Shown: positions 11,986 to 23,800 of the stretch, piece after piece
Numbering within the stretch: the stretch's first letter is position 1
Layout of the letters: each line of letters begins with the position of its first letter
Assembly: GCA_012845835.1 (NCBI GenBank)
Contig: JABAKD010000027.1
Location: forward strand, 15,224,073 to 15,288,072
Source of the DNA: Undaria pinnatifida
Taxonomy: Eukaryota; Sar; Phaeophyceae; Laminariales; Alariaceae
DNA: 64,000 nt
Direction of reading: 5' to 3'
The notes under the pieces: generated by a model
What the model was told of the DNA's origin: nothing
Seen by the model: the letters and a program-made list of their open reading frames with translations, nothing else
The model's database searches: none
Program-made: the position numbers and the translations under genes

Positions 11986-12031
11986 TATGAATAATACTAC
12001 TATCAATACCATTACCGCTACAAACAACAGA

Positions 12032-12310
12032 GGGTGTTTGCGATTTCCAAACTCTGTTGGATTGGAAACAAATGTAAAACTACTATTGAAACCGACGAAT
12101 TTCACAACCCAAGGTTCCCCAACCCATGAAAAAAAATGGGTTAGAAAATAAAAACGGTAGGAAAAAAACGTATTTCTTAACCAATTGTTTCGCTGATTGG
12201 TCTGGGTTGGGTTGAACTTGGGTTGTAACGTTCGACGATTTCAATACTATTTTTTGAATGTTTTCCTACCCAGATCCTACCCAACCAAAGTTGGTACATC
12301 GCAAACACCC
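12032..12310. mobile_element. 279-bp MITE-like TIR element
   Basis: Ends GGGTGTTTGCGATTTCC and GGTACATCGCAAACACCC, inverted over at least 13 bp. The interior is AT-rich with CCCAACC/GGTTGGG words in both orientations. No coding capacity. The tips suggest hAT, but no clear target duplication is present. Confidence 0.7.
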
Positions 12311-12434
12311 TAATACGATATAACTTATTTGCGTGTTTGCCATCTGTCGGTAAGTAGTACACACAGCTCACCCACTCATTCGCTTACTCATTAGGCTTAC
12401 TGGGCGCCGGCCTGGAGAACATCAATTGTCCGAT

Positions 12435-13246
12435 GACCAACGCCCGAATGGGCGGGGTGGACCGTTACTGGATCAAGTCCGGCAGAAGGCTTTTTTCTCA
12501 TGGCCGGGGTTTTTGTTACAGGGTGAGCTTATGCAAGTCCCATACTACCCGGAGGGATGATTTTTCGGGTGGCTAGCTGCACCGAAACTGATCCTCAGGG
12601 ATCAAGTCGGGTCGACATACTCACGCGTCCGTACACAACGATAGCTTGAGCTGCTGGGGTAGCGACGGTGACCGCCGGTAGGGACAGCTCACGCTGTCGT
12701 CACCTCACGGGAACCGAAGGTTACGCCAGCTAGCGCTGGATTACGAATACAATTAAATTGACACACGGCATATGAAAATACGTGGAAGTGTGGTGAGCAC
12801 AAGCGTTAGTTTTCCCCGGCGGCCGAACGATAATTTCCCAGACCAACGCCCGAATGGGTAGGGTGGACCGTAACTGGACCAAGTCCGGCGGAAGGCCATC
12901 TCCCATGGCCAGGGGCTTTGTTAGTGGGTGAGCTTGCGCAAGTCCCACACTACCCGGAAAAATGACATTCCGGGTGGCTATCTCCACCGAAACTGACCCT
13001 CAGGGGACAGGCCGGGTCGACATACACACGCATCCGTATACAACGGCAGCTTGCGCTGCCGGGGTTGTAACGAAGACCACTGATAGGGACAGTTTACGCT
13101 ATACCTACAATGGGACCCGAAGGGTGCGCCAGCTAGCGTTGGGCTGCGAAAGCAACTGAGTTAAATCGACACACGACGCGTATAAAAATACGTGGAAGTG
13201 TGGTGAGCTAAAGCTTTATTTTTCCCCATCCGCCGGAGGATGAAAA
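12435..13246 (+). repeat. Two tandem 406-bp units of a structured repeat ending in a hairpin and poly(A)
   Basis: Units start at 12435 and 12841, each with GACCAACGCCCGAATGGG, and diverge moderately. Each holds several short stem-loops of the type CAGCTAGCGCTG and CGGCAGCTTGCGCTGCCG. The second unit ends CCATCCGCCGGAGGATG followed by a run of As (13243 onward). The first unit ends in a decayed version of the same hairpin (CCGGCGGCCG). No frame is conserved. Related 3' ends lie at 13440, 47295 (minus) and 49946. It is probably the 3' part of a non-LTR element or a SINE-like RNA, class unknown. Confidence 0.65.
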
Positions 13247-13309
13247 AAAAAAAAAAAAAATGAAAAAATTGAAAAAAAACAACGATAAAAAAAAGAGGAA
13301 AAAAACAGA

Positions 13310-13382
13310 AGCTCGAGGTGAGAATCGAACTCACGATCTCCTCTTTACAAGAGAGGTGCATTAACCACTGTGCTACACGAGC
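13310..13382 (-). tRNA. tRNA-Thr (anticodon UGU), copy 1
   Basis: The 73-nt cloverleaf on the minus strand has a 7-bp acceptor stem with one T-T mismatch (positions 6/67), a 3-bp D stem with GTGGTTA in the loop, anticodon stem CCTCT/AGAGG with loop CTTGTAA (anticodon TGT), and T arm GTGAG-TTCGATT-CTCAC. No intron and no encoded CCA. The discriminator base is T. A run of Ts downstream on the minus strand (As at 13300-13305) suits Pol III termination. It is identical to the copy at 16293-16365. Confidence 0.95.
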
Positions 13383-13439
13383 TGTTCACGCCATAAGGAC
13401 GTGAAACACGAATGACGCGACGACGACGGGGGGGGAGAA

Positions 13440-13481
13440 ATATCCGCCGGAGGATAAAAAAAAAAAAAAAAAAAAAAAAAA
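13440..13481 (+). mobile_element. 3' stub of the hairpin/poly(A) repeat
   Basis: Only the terminal hairpin (ATCCGCCGGAGGAT) plus a 27-A tail remains, as expected for an extreme 5' truncation. It sits 57 bp from tRNA-Thr copy 1. Confidence 0.55.
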
Positions 13482-13989
13482 GAGTGTTGTTGCGCTTCTC
13501 CACTGAACAACAATCCTGTATACCGCAACTATAAACCTCCAAGTGCAATAAATAAAGTTCTGTGGGGGAAAAAAAAGTTGTGATATTTCGCCTTCACTGC
13601 ATACTGCATACTACCGCTGTAAACAGCTGTAAAGGCTCGTCCAAACGAGGAAAAAAAACAAAAAAAAACAACAACAAACAACAACAACAACAACAACAAC
13701 GAAAAAAAAAAAAAAAAATCAACAAAATGCATGTTCATTCCAAACGACATGAAAAAAAACTGAAAAAAAAAACTGAAAAATTGTTGATCTTCCACGGTAA
13801 AACTCGCGGTGCAACTTGACAGAATAATTCAACCGCCACAGCACCTCGATTCGCGGCGAATGCCCCCAACGACGCAGCTAGCTATTAAGATACGGCCTCG
13901 ATGAACACACCCAACTCGCACACCCGAGGCACCCCTGAGAGTAGGCAGTGCTCGTGGCCCAACCCGCTCCCCCGGGAGTGTTCTAGAGG

Positions 13990-14244
13990 TTGTGTTTTGG
14001 TCATGATTGTTTGTCGGCAGCCGTTGGATTACTGGGTGGCACCCTCATCGAAAAATATATCGCCACAGCCACGTCCTGGCCCTCTGATTTCTTGGATAGC
14101 CATCCCTTGGTCATACTCTACCCGTACATGCTGGCTTCGACGGCGGGGGCAAGCACCGTGGCAGCCTCACGCACTACCCCACCCACCGTGCGCCTGCGAA
14201 CCGGTCAGCCTACTATGTTCCTCTTTGCGCTGTTTATCCCATAA
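13990..14244 (+). other. Possible membrane-protein exon (low confidence)
   Basis: An 84-codon frame reads through AAVGLLGGTLIEKY, LVILYPYMLASTAG and ends FLFALFIP. It is preceded by a TCGGCAG acceptor-like site at about 14021. The composition looks more protein-like than its neighbours, but there is no donor, no partner exon and no family match. It may be chance. Confidence 0.2.
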
Positions 14245-14296
14245 CAAGTCTTTTTTTTTACCCCATTTCGTTTATTTTCAAAGGTTTTGGGGTTAG

Positions 14297-15096
14297 CGCC
14301 CAGATTAACGAAAAGCACGGTAAATCGTAATTCCATTTTTTTTTTTTTTATTTCATCAAAAACACACGAAAAATTAAACTCTGCTTCTTATCAAGGAACG
14401 ACGTAGTGCGTTCTAGAATAAAAAAAACGCAAAGGGTTAACGAACACCCGTGGGCAACGACCGAGGCGAGCGATGGCTCGCGTCCTCCCCGGAGCGCCGC
14501 GGCTAGCGGCAGATTGTTTTGGCCGGCAGCGGCTAGGAGGCTATGGCTCTAGGCGTCTCTTGGATAAGGTGGCGCCACCCCGCCGCCCGACACGGGCAGC
14601 AACGACGGGGATATAGCGGTCGAACTTCTGAGCGAAGTCATCATGTGGTAGTTGGTCGTGTAACTTTCGAGGTGCAGGGCGACGAAAAACTGGGTTTGCG
14701 GCGGTCTCGATTATTTTCGAAGCGTTGCAGGCGGTCTACGCTGTGCTAAGGACCTTCGGAGGCCGCGCTGCGGCTGCTCCGGTGGTTCTACCTCTCGCAA
14801 TGGTGACTTCTCGCCTCTCAATCAGCCGACGACATGGCACCAATTCGCGTGGCCGGCTTCGGTTACACAGAACATGCCATGTCTAGGTGGACAAACTCCC
14901 TAAATTGAATTTCGATTTCGACTAGATTCGACCGAGAAATTAATTTTTTACTTCTTTGTTGAATTTGATTTTTCGTAATAATTCTGAGAATGCCTGCTTG
15001 GTGATTCATTTTTTCACCAATCAAATGCAAATTGAATTCAATTCTATAAAAAAAAAAAATCCAAATTCGATTTGGCAAGTTCCTCGTTAATCCGGG
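14297..15096 (+). mobile_element. TIR element, left half of a 1.6-kb palindrome
   Basis: An approximately 800-bp unit starting GCCCAGATTAACGA and ending TCGTTAATCCGGGCC, so its tips are inverted copies. It is the mirror image of 15097-15918 over its whole length, including a GC-rich middle and AT-rich flanks. No transposase is recognisable; the short frames in it are not conserved as proteins. Confidence 0.7.
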
Positions 15097-15918
15097 CCCA
15101 GATTAACGAGGAACTTGCCAAATCGAATTAAATCCAAATCGAATTTGGATTTTTTTTATAGAATTGAATTCAATTTGCATCTGATTGTTCAAGAAATGAA
15201 TCACCAAGCAGGCATTCTCAGAATTATTACGAAAAATCAAATTCAACAAAGAAGTAAAAAAGACTTTCTCGGTCGAATTTAGTCGAAAATCGAAATTCAA
15301 TTTAGGGAGTTTGTCCACCTAGACATGGCTTGTTCTGTGTAACCGAAGCCGGCCACGCGAATTGGTGCCATGTCTTCGGCTGATTGAGAGGCGAGAAGTC
15401 ACCATTGCGAGAGGTAGGACCACCGGAGCAGCCGCATCGCGGCCTCCGAAGGTCCTTAGCACAGCGTAGACCGCCTGTGACGCTTCGAAAACAACCGAAA
15501 CTGCCGCAAACCCAGTTTTTCGTCGCCCTGCACCTCGAAAGTTACACGACCAACTACCACATGATGAGTTCGCTCAGAAGTTCGACCGCTATATCCCCGT
15601 CGTTGCTGCCCGTGTCGGGCGGAGGGGTGGCGCCAGCCCATCCAGGAGACGCCTAGAGCCATAGCCTCCAAGCCGCTGCCGGCCAAAAGAATCTGCCGCA
15701 AGCCGCGGCGCTCCGGGGAGGACGCGAGCCATCGCTCGCCTCGGTCGTTGCCCACGGGTGTTCGTTGACCCTTTTGCGTTTTTTTATTTTTTTTATTTCC
15801 TAGAACACACTGCGCCGTTCCTTGATAAGAACCAAAGTTGAATTTTTCGTGAACTTTTCATGAAATTAAAAAAAAAAATCGAAATTCGATTTGGCAAGTT
15901 CCTCGTTAATTCGGGCCC
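15097..15918 (-). mobile_element. TIR element, right half of the palindrome
   Basis: An approximately 820-bp unit with about 30-bp terminal inverted repeats (GCCCAGATTAACGAGGAACT at the inner end, its counterpart at the outer end reading AGTTCCTCGTTAATTCGGGC). It is highly similar to 14297-15096 in inverted orientation, abutting it at GGGCCC (15094-15099). Confidence 0.7.
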
Positions 15919-16292
15919 TTCCGTGAAGAAAACGACGAATCAAAACGATTTTTGCACTCTAACCAAGATGAATCTCGGCTATTCTTGAATTCTGCTTTTT
16001 TTTTTTTTTCCTCGTTTGGACGGCCCTTTTTAATACTGCATAAACAAAAAAATCGCTTGATGCGCAAGTCGTTAAGATCGCAGTTAGCAGCTTGCAACTG
16101 GGTACCTGGCAGTGCATACAACACACACTCATATTGGCTTACTTGTAGAGGTACCCAACTAAGCCTTATAACATAGTGCACACAACACACAATCACTCAT
16201 ATTATTGGCTTGTAGAGAGGCCGTGCACACAACGCACCATCACACATATTGGCTTATAGAGACCGCCCGCCAAAAAGAAAAAAACGAAAAAA

Positions 16293-16365
16293 AGCTCGAG
16301 GTGAGAATCGAACTCACGATCTCCTCTTTACAAGAGAGGTGCATTAACCACTGTGCTACACGAGC
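16293..16365 (-). tRNA. tRNA-Thr (anticodon UGU), copy 2
   Basis: This copy matches the gene at 13310-13382 base for base over all 73 nt, including the acceptor T-T mismatch. A T run follows directly on the minus strand (plus-strand As at 16287-16293). The flanking DNA is not obviously shared with copy 1, apart from A-rich sequence, so the pair may be old duplicates kept identical or tRNA genes moved independently. Confidence 0.95.
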
Positions 16366-17809
16366 AGTCGATGGCCGTATGGAAAATTTTATGTTTTTGA
16401 ATCACCAAAAACTTTATACCTCCGGTATTTTTTTTCTACTCTAAGCAATGTGATATCTGGTACCTGGTACGTCATTCTCTCACTAGAACCTCCCCACGCG
16501 GCATGTCAGTCGTTATGGCTGTACGTGTTCATCCTTGCTGGTTGGATATTTGTCGTACTGCACTGCTTCGTCTCCCCCTCTTTCCTGAACTTGCACGTCT
16601 TGTTCATGATGGAACAATCAAAAGGTCAAATAAAAAATGGTGCCCCCTTTCCCCGGATTTTCACAATTTGGACGCTTTATGTGGAAACCCCCTTTTCCGG
16701 TAAACCGGTGTGGACTTGAGCTTGAGTTTACGCCGCAACCTCAACCTCAACGTGTTCGGCCTACGACCCCAACCAGAACGTCATAAGCAGCACCGCGTAC
16801 GTGAGGAGGCGGTGAGTAGGAGTTTTACGTCATGCGGGCGAAGATGCCGATGTAAGGACGCTAAACTCTGTTGTCCCCTGAGTGTTGCTGTACCTGCTTG
16901 CTGCATTGACTCTACACTACCGCGACGAGAAGGGCATCACCCTTCGGACGATTTTCGAAGCTTGTGCCCTCGACTACGGGGAGCTTGTAAACGCCGAACG
17001 ATGCGCCTATGGACAAGCATCGACAAGATGTTTCCCCAAGGCGCCATTTTTGTTGTGCGCGTCTTCCTTGTAGTCGAGAAAATCGGCTTGGAAAGTCGTC
17101 CCAGCAAGGGGTTGCGTCACCTAATCTTGTTGTCACAGCTGCCTGCCAGATGCAGATACAGCAGCACTGGTGCTGCTCTATTACTAATAATAGATCGTAC
17201 CCGTGGTTAAGTTATATCGTAACGATATAACGCCGATTGAGTGCCGGTTGCCCGCTATAGCGCCTGTGAAATCGCTTTGCGCATGATGGGGACCCCGGTA
17301 GTGGCAGTACGTGGAGTAGCGCCGGTTGCCGCTATAGTGCTACCGGCATTTGCGGCTGGCACATGTACGAACGCTATAATACTCGTAGGGGAACCACTAC
17401 CCTGTGTCATTCATGATATCATTATTTAGAAAGAAAAAAAAAATGAAAACATCAGCTGTGAGTACGACCGATGGGTGGTTGAAACTCAACTCTGCAAGCT
17501 GCGTGATACGGCAAACACACTCATTGGGCGTGCTTGTGCGGTGTTTCATTTGCCATACAGTACAAGTGTGGTGTTTGCGAAGGGCGCGACGTACGGATAG
17601 CGTATGATACCTTTCGTGCCACAAGATATCATAATCTTATCATACCAGGTAGACAGAAAGCAATTTGAAGTTCCTCGAGCCTTGCCCCCTGTGTATGCTC
17701 GATCCCTTCCCCTGAACTAACAGCTGCATGTATACCTGCTCGCCCTTCTTGGTGCAACAGGAAGGAATAGTCGAAGCGTGATCGCGAGCTTGACAGTAGT
17801 GAGGAGAAT
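16366..17809. other. Gap before the hydratase gene; no gene recognised
   Basis: A copy of the dispersed GAGATC core lies at 17446-17520. Frames here are unsupported. The hydratase promoter and 5' UTR should lie in the last few hundred bases, but no clear core-promoter motif stands out. Confidence 0.5.
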
Positions 17810-20800
17810 ATGATGCTCCGCGCCAGGAAACCGCTCGTCGTGGGCGCGTCGCACGGATACAACATGATGAAAGGACTGGCATTTGCATCGTCTTCTCGCT
17901 GCGCCGCCGCCAGTAACAGCGCTAGTATCAATGAGCTTGAGCTTGAGAATGTTCTCGTGGAACAGAGGGAGAGAGTCGGCATCATCACCTTCAACCGTCC
18001 CAAGGTGGGCGCTGAGCGATGCTATCAATATAGAACTACTTGTGTGTGTCTTTTTCCCGAAGGGGTCCGGTTGGTACATTCCTGGACTCTCGAGACCTCC
18101 CACTTGGACACCGCCTCCTTCCATTACTTGCGGAACGGTCCAACTTCTTTGATTTCTTCCTTCACCTTTTTTTCGTTGTTGCGCGAAGTATCATCAAGCC
18201 ATAAGGTCCCAGCTGAACTCAGCTTGGCTCATCAGCCCAGCTCAGCTCAGCAGCGCACCGCAGCGCTAGATCAGCAGCGCAGCGCCGTGCGGTGCCGTGA
18301 GTAGCCGTGCCCTGCTGTGCACTGCGGTGCGGTGCGGTGCGGTACTGTGCGGTGCTGTGTCGTGTTTTGCCGTGCTGCGTGCTTTGCTGTACTTGTTATT
18401 TCGTGCATACCAGATGTCATTCGAAGTATCATACCACTACCGGTACTACCACACCCGGTTTGTACGTACTACATTGATGGCTGAATCGTTAAAAATGCAC
18501 TCCCAGCTCAGCTCAGCTCAGCCCACCTATAGCTCAGCGGCACAGCGCAGCGTCCGTGCGGTGCCGTGCGGTTCCGTTCCTTGCCCTACGGTGCGGTGCT
18601 GGGCCATGCTGCGCTGTGCTTTCTTTCGAACATACCGCAGTACCAGGTATCTTGCGAAGCAGTAACAAGTACCGTTGTACGTGTGTACTCGTCTTTTTGC
18701 TTTCTTCGTTTGATTGTCCTCTCTCGGCCCTCTTGTGTTTTTTTCTTCGCATATTAGACCCCCTACTGCCGATCAGAACGTGACATATCCAGCATGCACA
18801 CAGCAAAGCACGGGACAATCAGCTCTTCACAAGCAGCTCTTGGCATTATCAAATCGCTAGTTGCACTAAATAATGGGCCTCTTCTTTCTGCCCCCTTTAC
18901 AGTTTTTTGTGGCATTCTTCCTTGCGCGAGCGTAGCAGAGCCCTCGTAGAGGCATTTTTTTCGTGTTTTTTTCCGAGAGGGCTCGTTTGGTACATCCCTG
19001 GCCTCTCAAGACCTCCCACTTGGACACTGCCTCCTTCCATTGCTTGCGGAACGGTCCAGCTTTTCTTTGGTTTCTTCGTTCACCTGTTTATTTTGTAGTT
19101 GCACGAACTATCATCATACAAGGTCTCAACTAAGCTCCGCTTGGCTCATCAGCTCAGCTCAGCTCAGAAGCGCACGGCAGCTCTACCTCAGCAGCGCAGC
19201 GCCGTGCCTTGCCGTGCCCTGCCGTGCTGTGTTCTTCCCCATTCGCATTCAGTTGTATCTTCCTTGCGCGAGCGTAGCTGGCGGCGGACGCCGCCCGCGG
19301 AACCGAGCCCTGATATATATATATATATGGTGTATGAGTTTTTAGGTCTTCATGGAGATCTACAACCAGCAGCCAGCACGAGCGCGAAAAAACTACCATG
19401 ATTACTGATCATATACGCCTCCTGTACCACAAGAAGCCGCAAACTCGAAGAAAGTGTCCCTGGGCTCCGCGTGCAGAACACCCACTCTGAACGCAATGGT
19501 ATGTACGTGTTGCTTTGATTGCGTCCCCCTTCCCTTAGATTCAGGTATTAAAAAGATATATTCGTCCACTACGCTTTCATTCGCGTGTATATATCGGTAT
19601 TTGCCCCTCTACATACAGAACACAGGCTTGACTCCTTTAGAAGTGCGCCCAATCTTTTCGGGATAAGCTTTGTGTGGGATGTTTTTGCAGTGGTACCGGG
19701 TACCTGGTATGCGTTAAGGTTGTTTCGAAAAAAATAAATCTGGTAGTAATGATTAATAGGACCAAATGTGCTTAGTGAAAACAGGGTAATACTATAGGGA
19801 AGTGTCACTACTACCGTGTATGACAGTGTGAGTGTTAGTGTTAGTGTTAGTGTTAGTGTATAACACCCCCCCTGGGATGAAATGCTGAGCCGGTTTCCTC
19901 CAAAACCAGCGCGGCACGACTAACGACGGTGGCGGCTTTGGGGGGATGTCGTCCAGATCTTTCCATAGGCGTGTCGCTCGGCGTTTAGAATCTACCGGTC
20001 GTCGAGAAATCGGCATACGAAACTCGTCCGAGGGGGTGTGCTATACACCGTCGTTATACGGTGTGGTCCTCCGTAATATTACGGAGGAGAGTTGTTATCT
20101 CGACGAAATGCGCATAACATTTTTATTTCATTTAAAAAAAAAATGACGTCCTGTTTTTTTTTAGCCTCGCCATTAGAGGTGTTTTATCACAGGCTTCCAA
20201 CAACCTGTACGTGTCAACACTGATCTGATCATGACGGTAAATACCTTGTCTGACAAGACTGCAGCTTTGATGTGGTGATAGTTTCATGCTCAAGTACAAA
20301 GTCCAGCGTACAGGAGGGCGAGATCAAAATGGCTCAAAGTTGTCGTTGAAATTGATTTGCCGATTCCTAGTGCCAGTAATTCGCAAAGAAGCGCGGCAAA
20401 CCTAGTATTTACAAAAAGCTTGGGATGTCGTGGTCCTGGCCATCGTAACAGTTTTAACTTTTTGAGTTTCCAGCCAGGTTTTACGGCGTATTTGAGCGAA
20501 ATTTAATTTCGCTGTACGCTAGGCTTTGTGATTGGGTACGAACTAACACCATATGAACGCTAAACACCTCTTAAATCAGTCAGGGCCTTTAGAGTCATGA
20601 GGTTATTAGGATGTGCGCCTGTGCGTTGTTGCAACTAAGGACACACTGTTGTTGTTCTCATATTAACTCGCATAATCAAGTCCATGGACAGGCTCCAGTC
20701 ACTCTGGAGCTGAGGAATACCCCAGGGAAAAACACAAACAAACCAAAGGTGGTCCACGCATATATCACAGCTGACGCAATTCATGCCACCACCAGAAACA

Positions 20801-23800
20801 TATAAAAAGTGAAACCGGGAGTCAGCCTACTATGTGCCAGGTCCATACTGGTGCATACGTCTCACTACTCTCGCCTGGAAAACCGACTTTACCGCTTGCT
20901 ACCCAGGAAAGCCTGCCACGTATATATTACACGTAGTACCTATCACTACGCATACGCACGTCAGACGCACTATTACCAGGTGCGCTAGAACGAAGGAAAA
21001 ACCGGTGAAGCAAAATGAACGTTCGATTTCAGTCGTGATAACAACCTTCCTCCGTAACGCGTAATAGTATTGCCTGAACGTTTCGGCCTTTCTGCGACCC
21101 TAGTCTGCTTGCTCCCAGAATTGCCCCCCTTAGTAGTGCACCCACGTTTTTTTCATGCAGACTATTTGGATTTTGTGTGGGATACGTTTTCCGGTAGTGG
21201 GAGTTATTGTTGTCGCTTTGACGTTTTTGGCCCCGCTACCGCTCGCTGTCTGCTGCTCGATGCTGTGTGATGTCTTGCTTTAGTATTTTCCTCGCGGGAT
21301 GTCTTTTGAAAGAGGGGGCGAGTAAATCCTCAACGAGGCAGGCGACAACGCCTGCCAGGTATGACGGAGGGACACTTGTTGTGAATCATGTCGCCGCCAC
21401 AGGGAGAGGGGACATCGTGCGATGAAGGGACACCTAATTTATTCCGCCGCAAGGGGGAGAGAGGATACGATAGCATCGATATTTGCTGCTCGCTCTCTGC
21501 TCCTCGCTTTCTACGACTCTTGTCTTGTTTGTTTTGTCACGCCTCACAAGAAAATTCGTGTCGACTTTTTGGCACTTTTCAGTGAAAGCCGTTTTTGACA
21601 TGTTGGCCCTTGCTGCGCGCTCGCCCTCTGCTGCTCCCTGTCTCTGCTGCTGCTGCTCCCGCTCTGCGGCTGCTGATCGCTCCCTGCCGCTCGCTCTGTG
21701 CCGCTGGCATCTGCGCCTGGTTTCTCTACTGCTCGCGCTCTGCTGCTCTCTCGCGTAACCCCGTCAGAGCTGCGCCCACGTTTTTTATACAAACTACTGG
21801 ATTTGTGCGGGATATTGGTGGCGGTGGTATGCCAGGAAAGTTTAACATCTAACATGAATTTTCACGTTTTTGTCGTCGCTGATGCGTGCTCTCTGCGACT
21901 CCCGTCTGTCTCTTGCTCGCTCTCTGCTCCTCGATATCTGCTGCTCGCTCTCTGCGGCTTCCGCCTGCTGCTTTCTCTCTGTGACCCGCGTCTGATGCTC
22001 GCTCTGTGCTGCTCGCTTTTTTGTGACCTCGCGTCTGTCTGCTTCGGACGTCTGTCTGCGACCGGCTCGCGTTTTTTTTCTTTTTCGGCGGGTGTTCCCC
22101 CAGGCTTTGAACGCGTTAAACAGCGGTCTGATCTTGGACATTTGCACGGCTGCGGAGGCGTTCGAAGCGGACCCGTCGGTGGCGGCTTTAGTCCTGACCG
22201 GCAACGAGAAAGCGTTTGCTGGTGAGCGGTGGACCCGTGCCACGCTAGGGGATAGCAACTTCGGGCAAAAATCTGACACGTCCTATGATAGATGTGCACC
22301 ATTTTTTTTATAGATTTCTTCTGGTACCCCTCACTTGGGCAGCTACCTGTATGGACACTGTCCACAGTAGAGGGAGCCCACTGTTTTTCTTGGGGCTCTT
22401 AACCTGTTAAGGAGTTTTTTTTTGTTTTTTTTTGCCATCTGAGGCAAAAACTGAGTTTGATCACGACCATAACGACCACAGTGCAACCCGACGAGCAATA
22501 TCATGTGGCCTATGTATAAAAAATATTAATATTGCGAAACAGTAATGTCAGATTCCGTCGATTTTTGGGTTAATGTTGGTGGTTAAGGAGTCCCGCCACC
22601 CAGAAAAAAAAGGACGAAAAAGTGCTACCTGCTATCGTAGCAAGCGTCCTATGTCTCACCCCAAAGAGTTGAGTTATTGTGAGTATGGAGTAAACTGAAA
22701 GTTCCACCTGATGAACGAACGCGTGGCCGAGATGTACAAGAAACAGTCATATGCCACAACAAGAATAACAGCAGCAGTATTCCGACGATGTGTGGTTAAG
22801 AGGGGTTAAGGGCCCCCCTCCCCCGTCATTCAGCAAAATAATATGTGTAAAAAAAAGGCTACTTCTATCGTATCACGCGTCATGTGTCCGGACTGAAAGG
22901 ACTCCTCCACTGGAGCAGTGGGCAATATCGTTGGAATGCTGCTGTTTGGTGTGTTTTTTCGACGCACATCTAGTGCCGTGAGATACAGTAGTTCGTCGGA
23001 TGGAGGTTTCGTTGCTGCTCTCAACGCTGTGTTTTGAGTGAGATATAGGGCTTACGTGAGGATAGAATGCCTCGGAGAGATTTGGTTCATCGCCACCCAT
23101 AGCGTGCATGCCTTGAATGTCGCGGGAGAGTGCTCCAAAACGTACCGGTACTATGATGCGTACGCGTTGCCTTCTTCGACAGCGGGCGCGGATATCAAGC
23201 AGTTGGCGAAATTAACCTACGCCGAGGCCTACGGACAAGACGTGTTCAAGGAATGGACCAGGCTCACTAACATCAGAAAACCGGTGAGGTATTGAGACAT
23301 CATAACCCTTTTACTGCATTGCCCATATTTTAGTTTTTAACGCCTTTTATGCTAATGGAAACGGTATCTTTACCTTCAAAAATCTCTTTTTGTACGCCGC
23401 TTCAGCGGCTGTATCTCGAGGGGAACTTGAAACAATCTTGTTTTTGGGTAACTAAAAACTGCAAATACAGTACCGCTGTGAGATCGAGGATTTCGCCGAA
23501 AGTCATCTTTGCAAGCTGTGTGCGATACTCCGATCGCGCGTGTCACGGTGTGTGTGTGTGTGTCCTTTTTTTTGCCAGGCGTAATCCATCCTTGTTGCGA
23601 GAGCTTTTTATTGTGCTCGGCAGTTCACACAGGGCTGGGTTCGAAGTTTTTTCGTTACAAGGGTGCAATATTTTGGCAGGGATCCAAATAGATATGTTTG
23701 CCGAAAATCGGCTTGCTAAAACGGGGACACTACGTGCTTTGACTCAGGGACTGCGTGCTTTGGAGTAGGGACTGCGTTATGTGGCGTATAAACGACGTGC

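Larger units (their letters stand above)
8466..12031. other. No gene recognised
   Basis: Contains hairpin-repeat copies and a T/C-rich stretch (10540-10960) whose minus-strand frames are Lys/Asn-rich low complexity. No exon pair with matching splice sites was found. Confidence 0.5.

Noticed and set aside
12585-12625. Hammerhead-like words (CCGAAACTGA) in the structured repeat
   Set aside because: The CUGAUGA core is missing and the order of conserved boxes does not fit a hammerhead ribozyme.
16710-17210. 166-codon plus-strand frame before the hydratase gene
   Set aside because: No motif, no splice support, and other frames overlap it equally well.
19830-19860. GTGTTA repeats resembling a telomere
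   Set aside because: Only about five hexamers, not TTAGGG, and next to a small TIR element; a simple microsatellite is enough.
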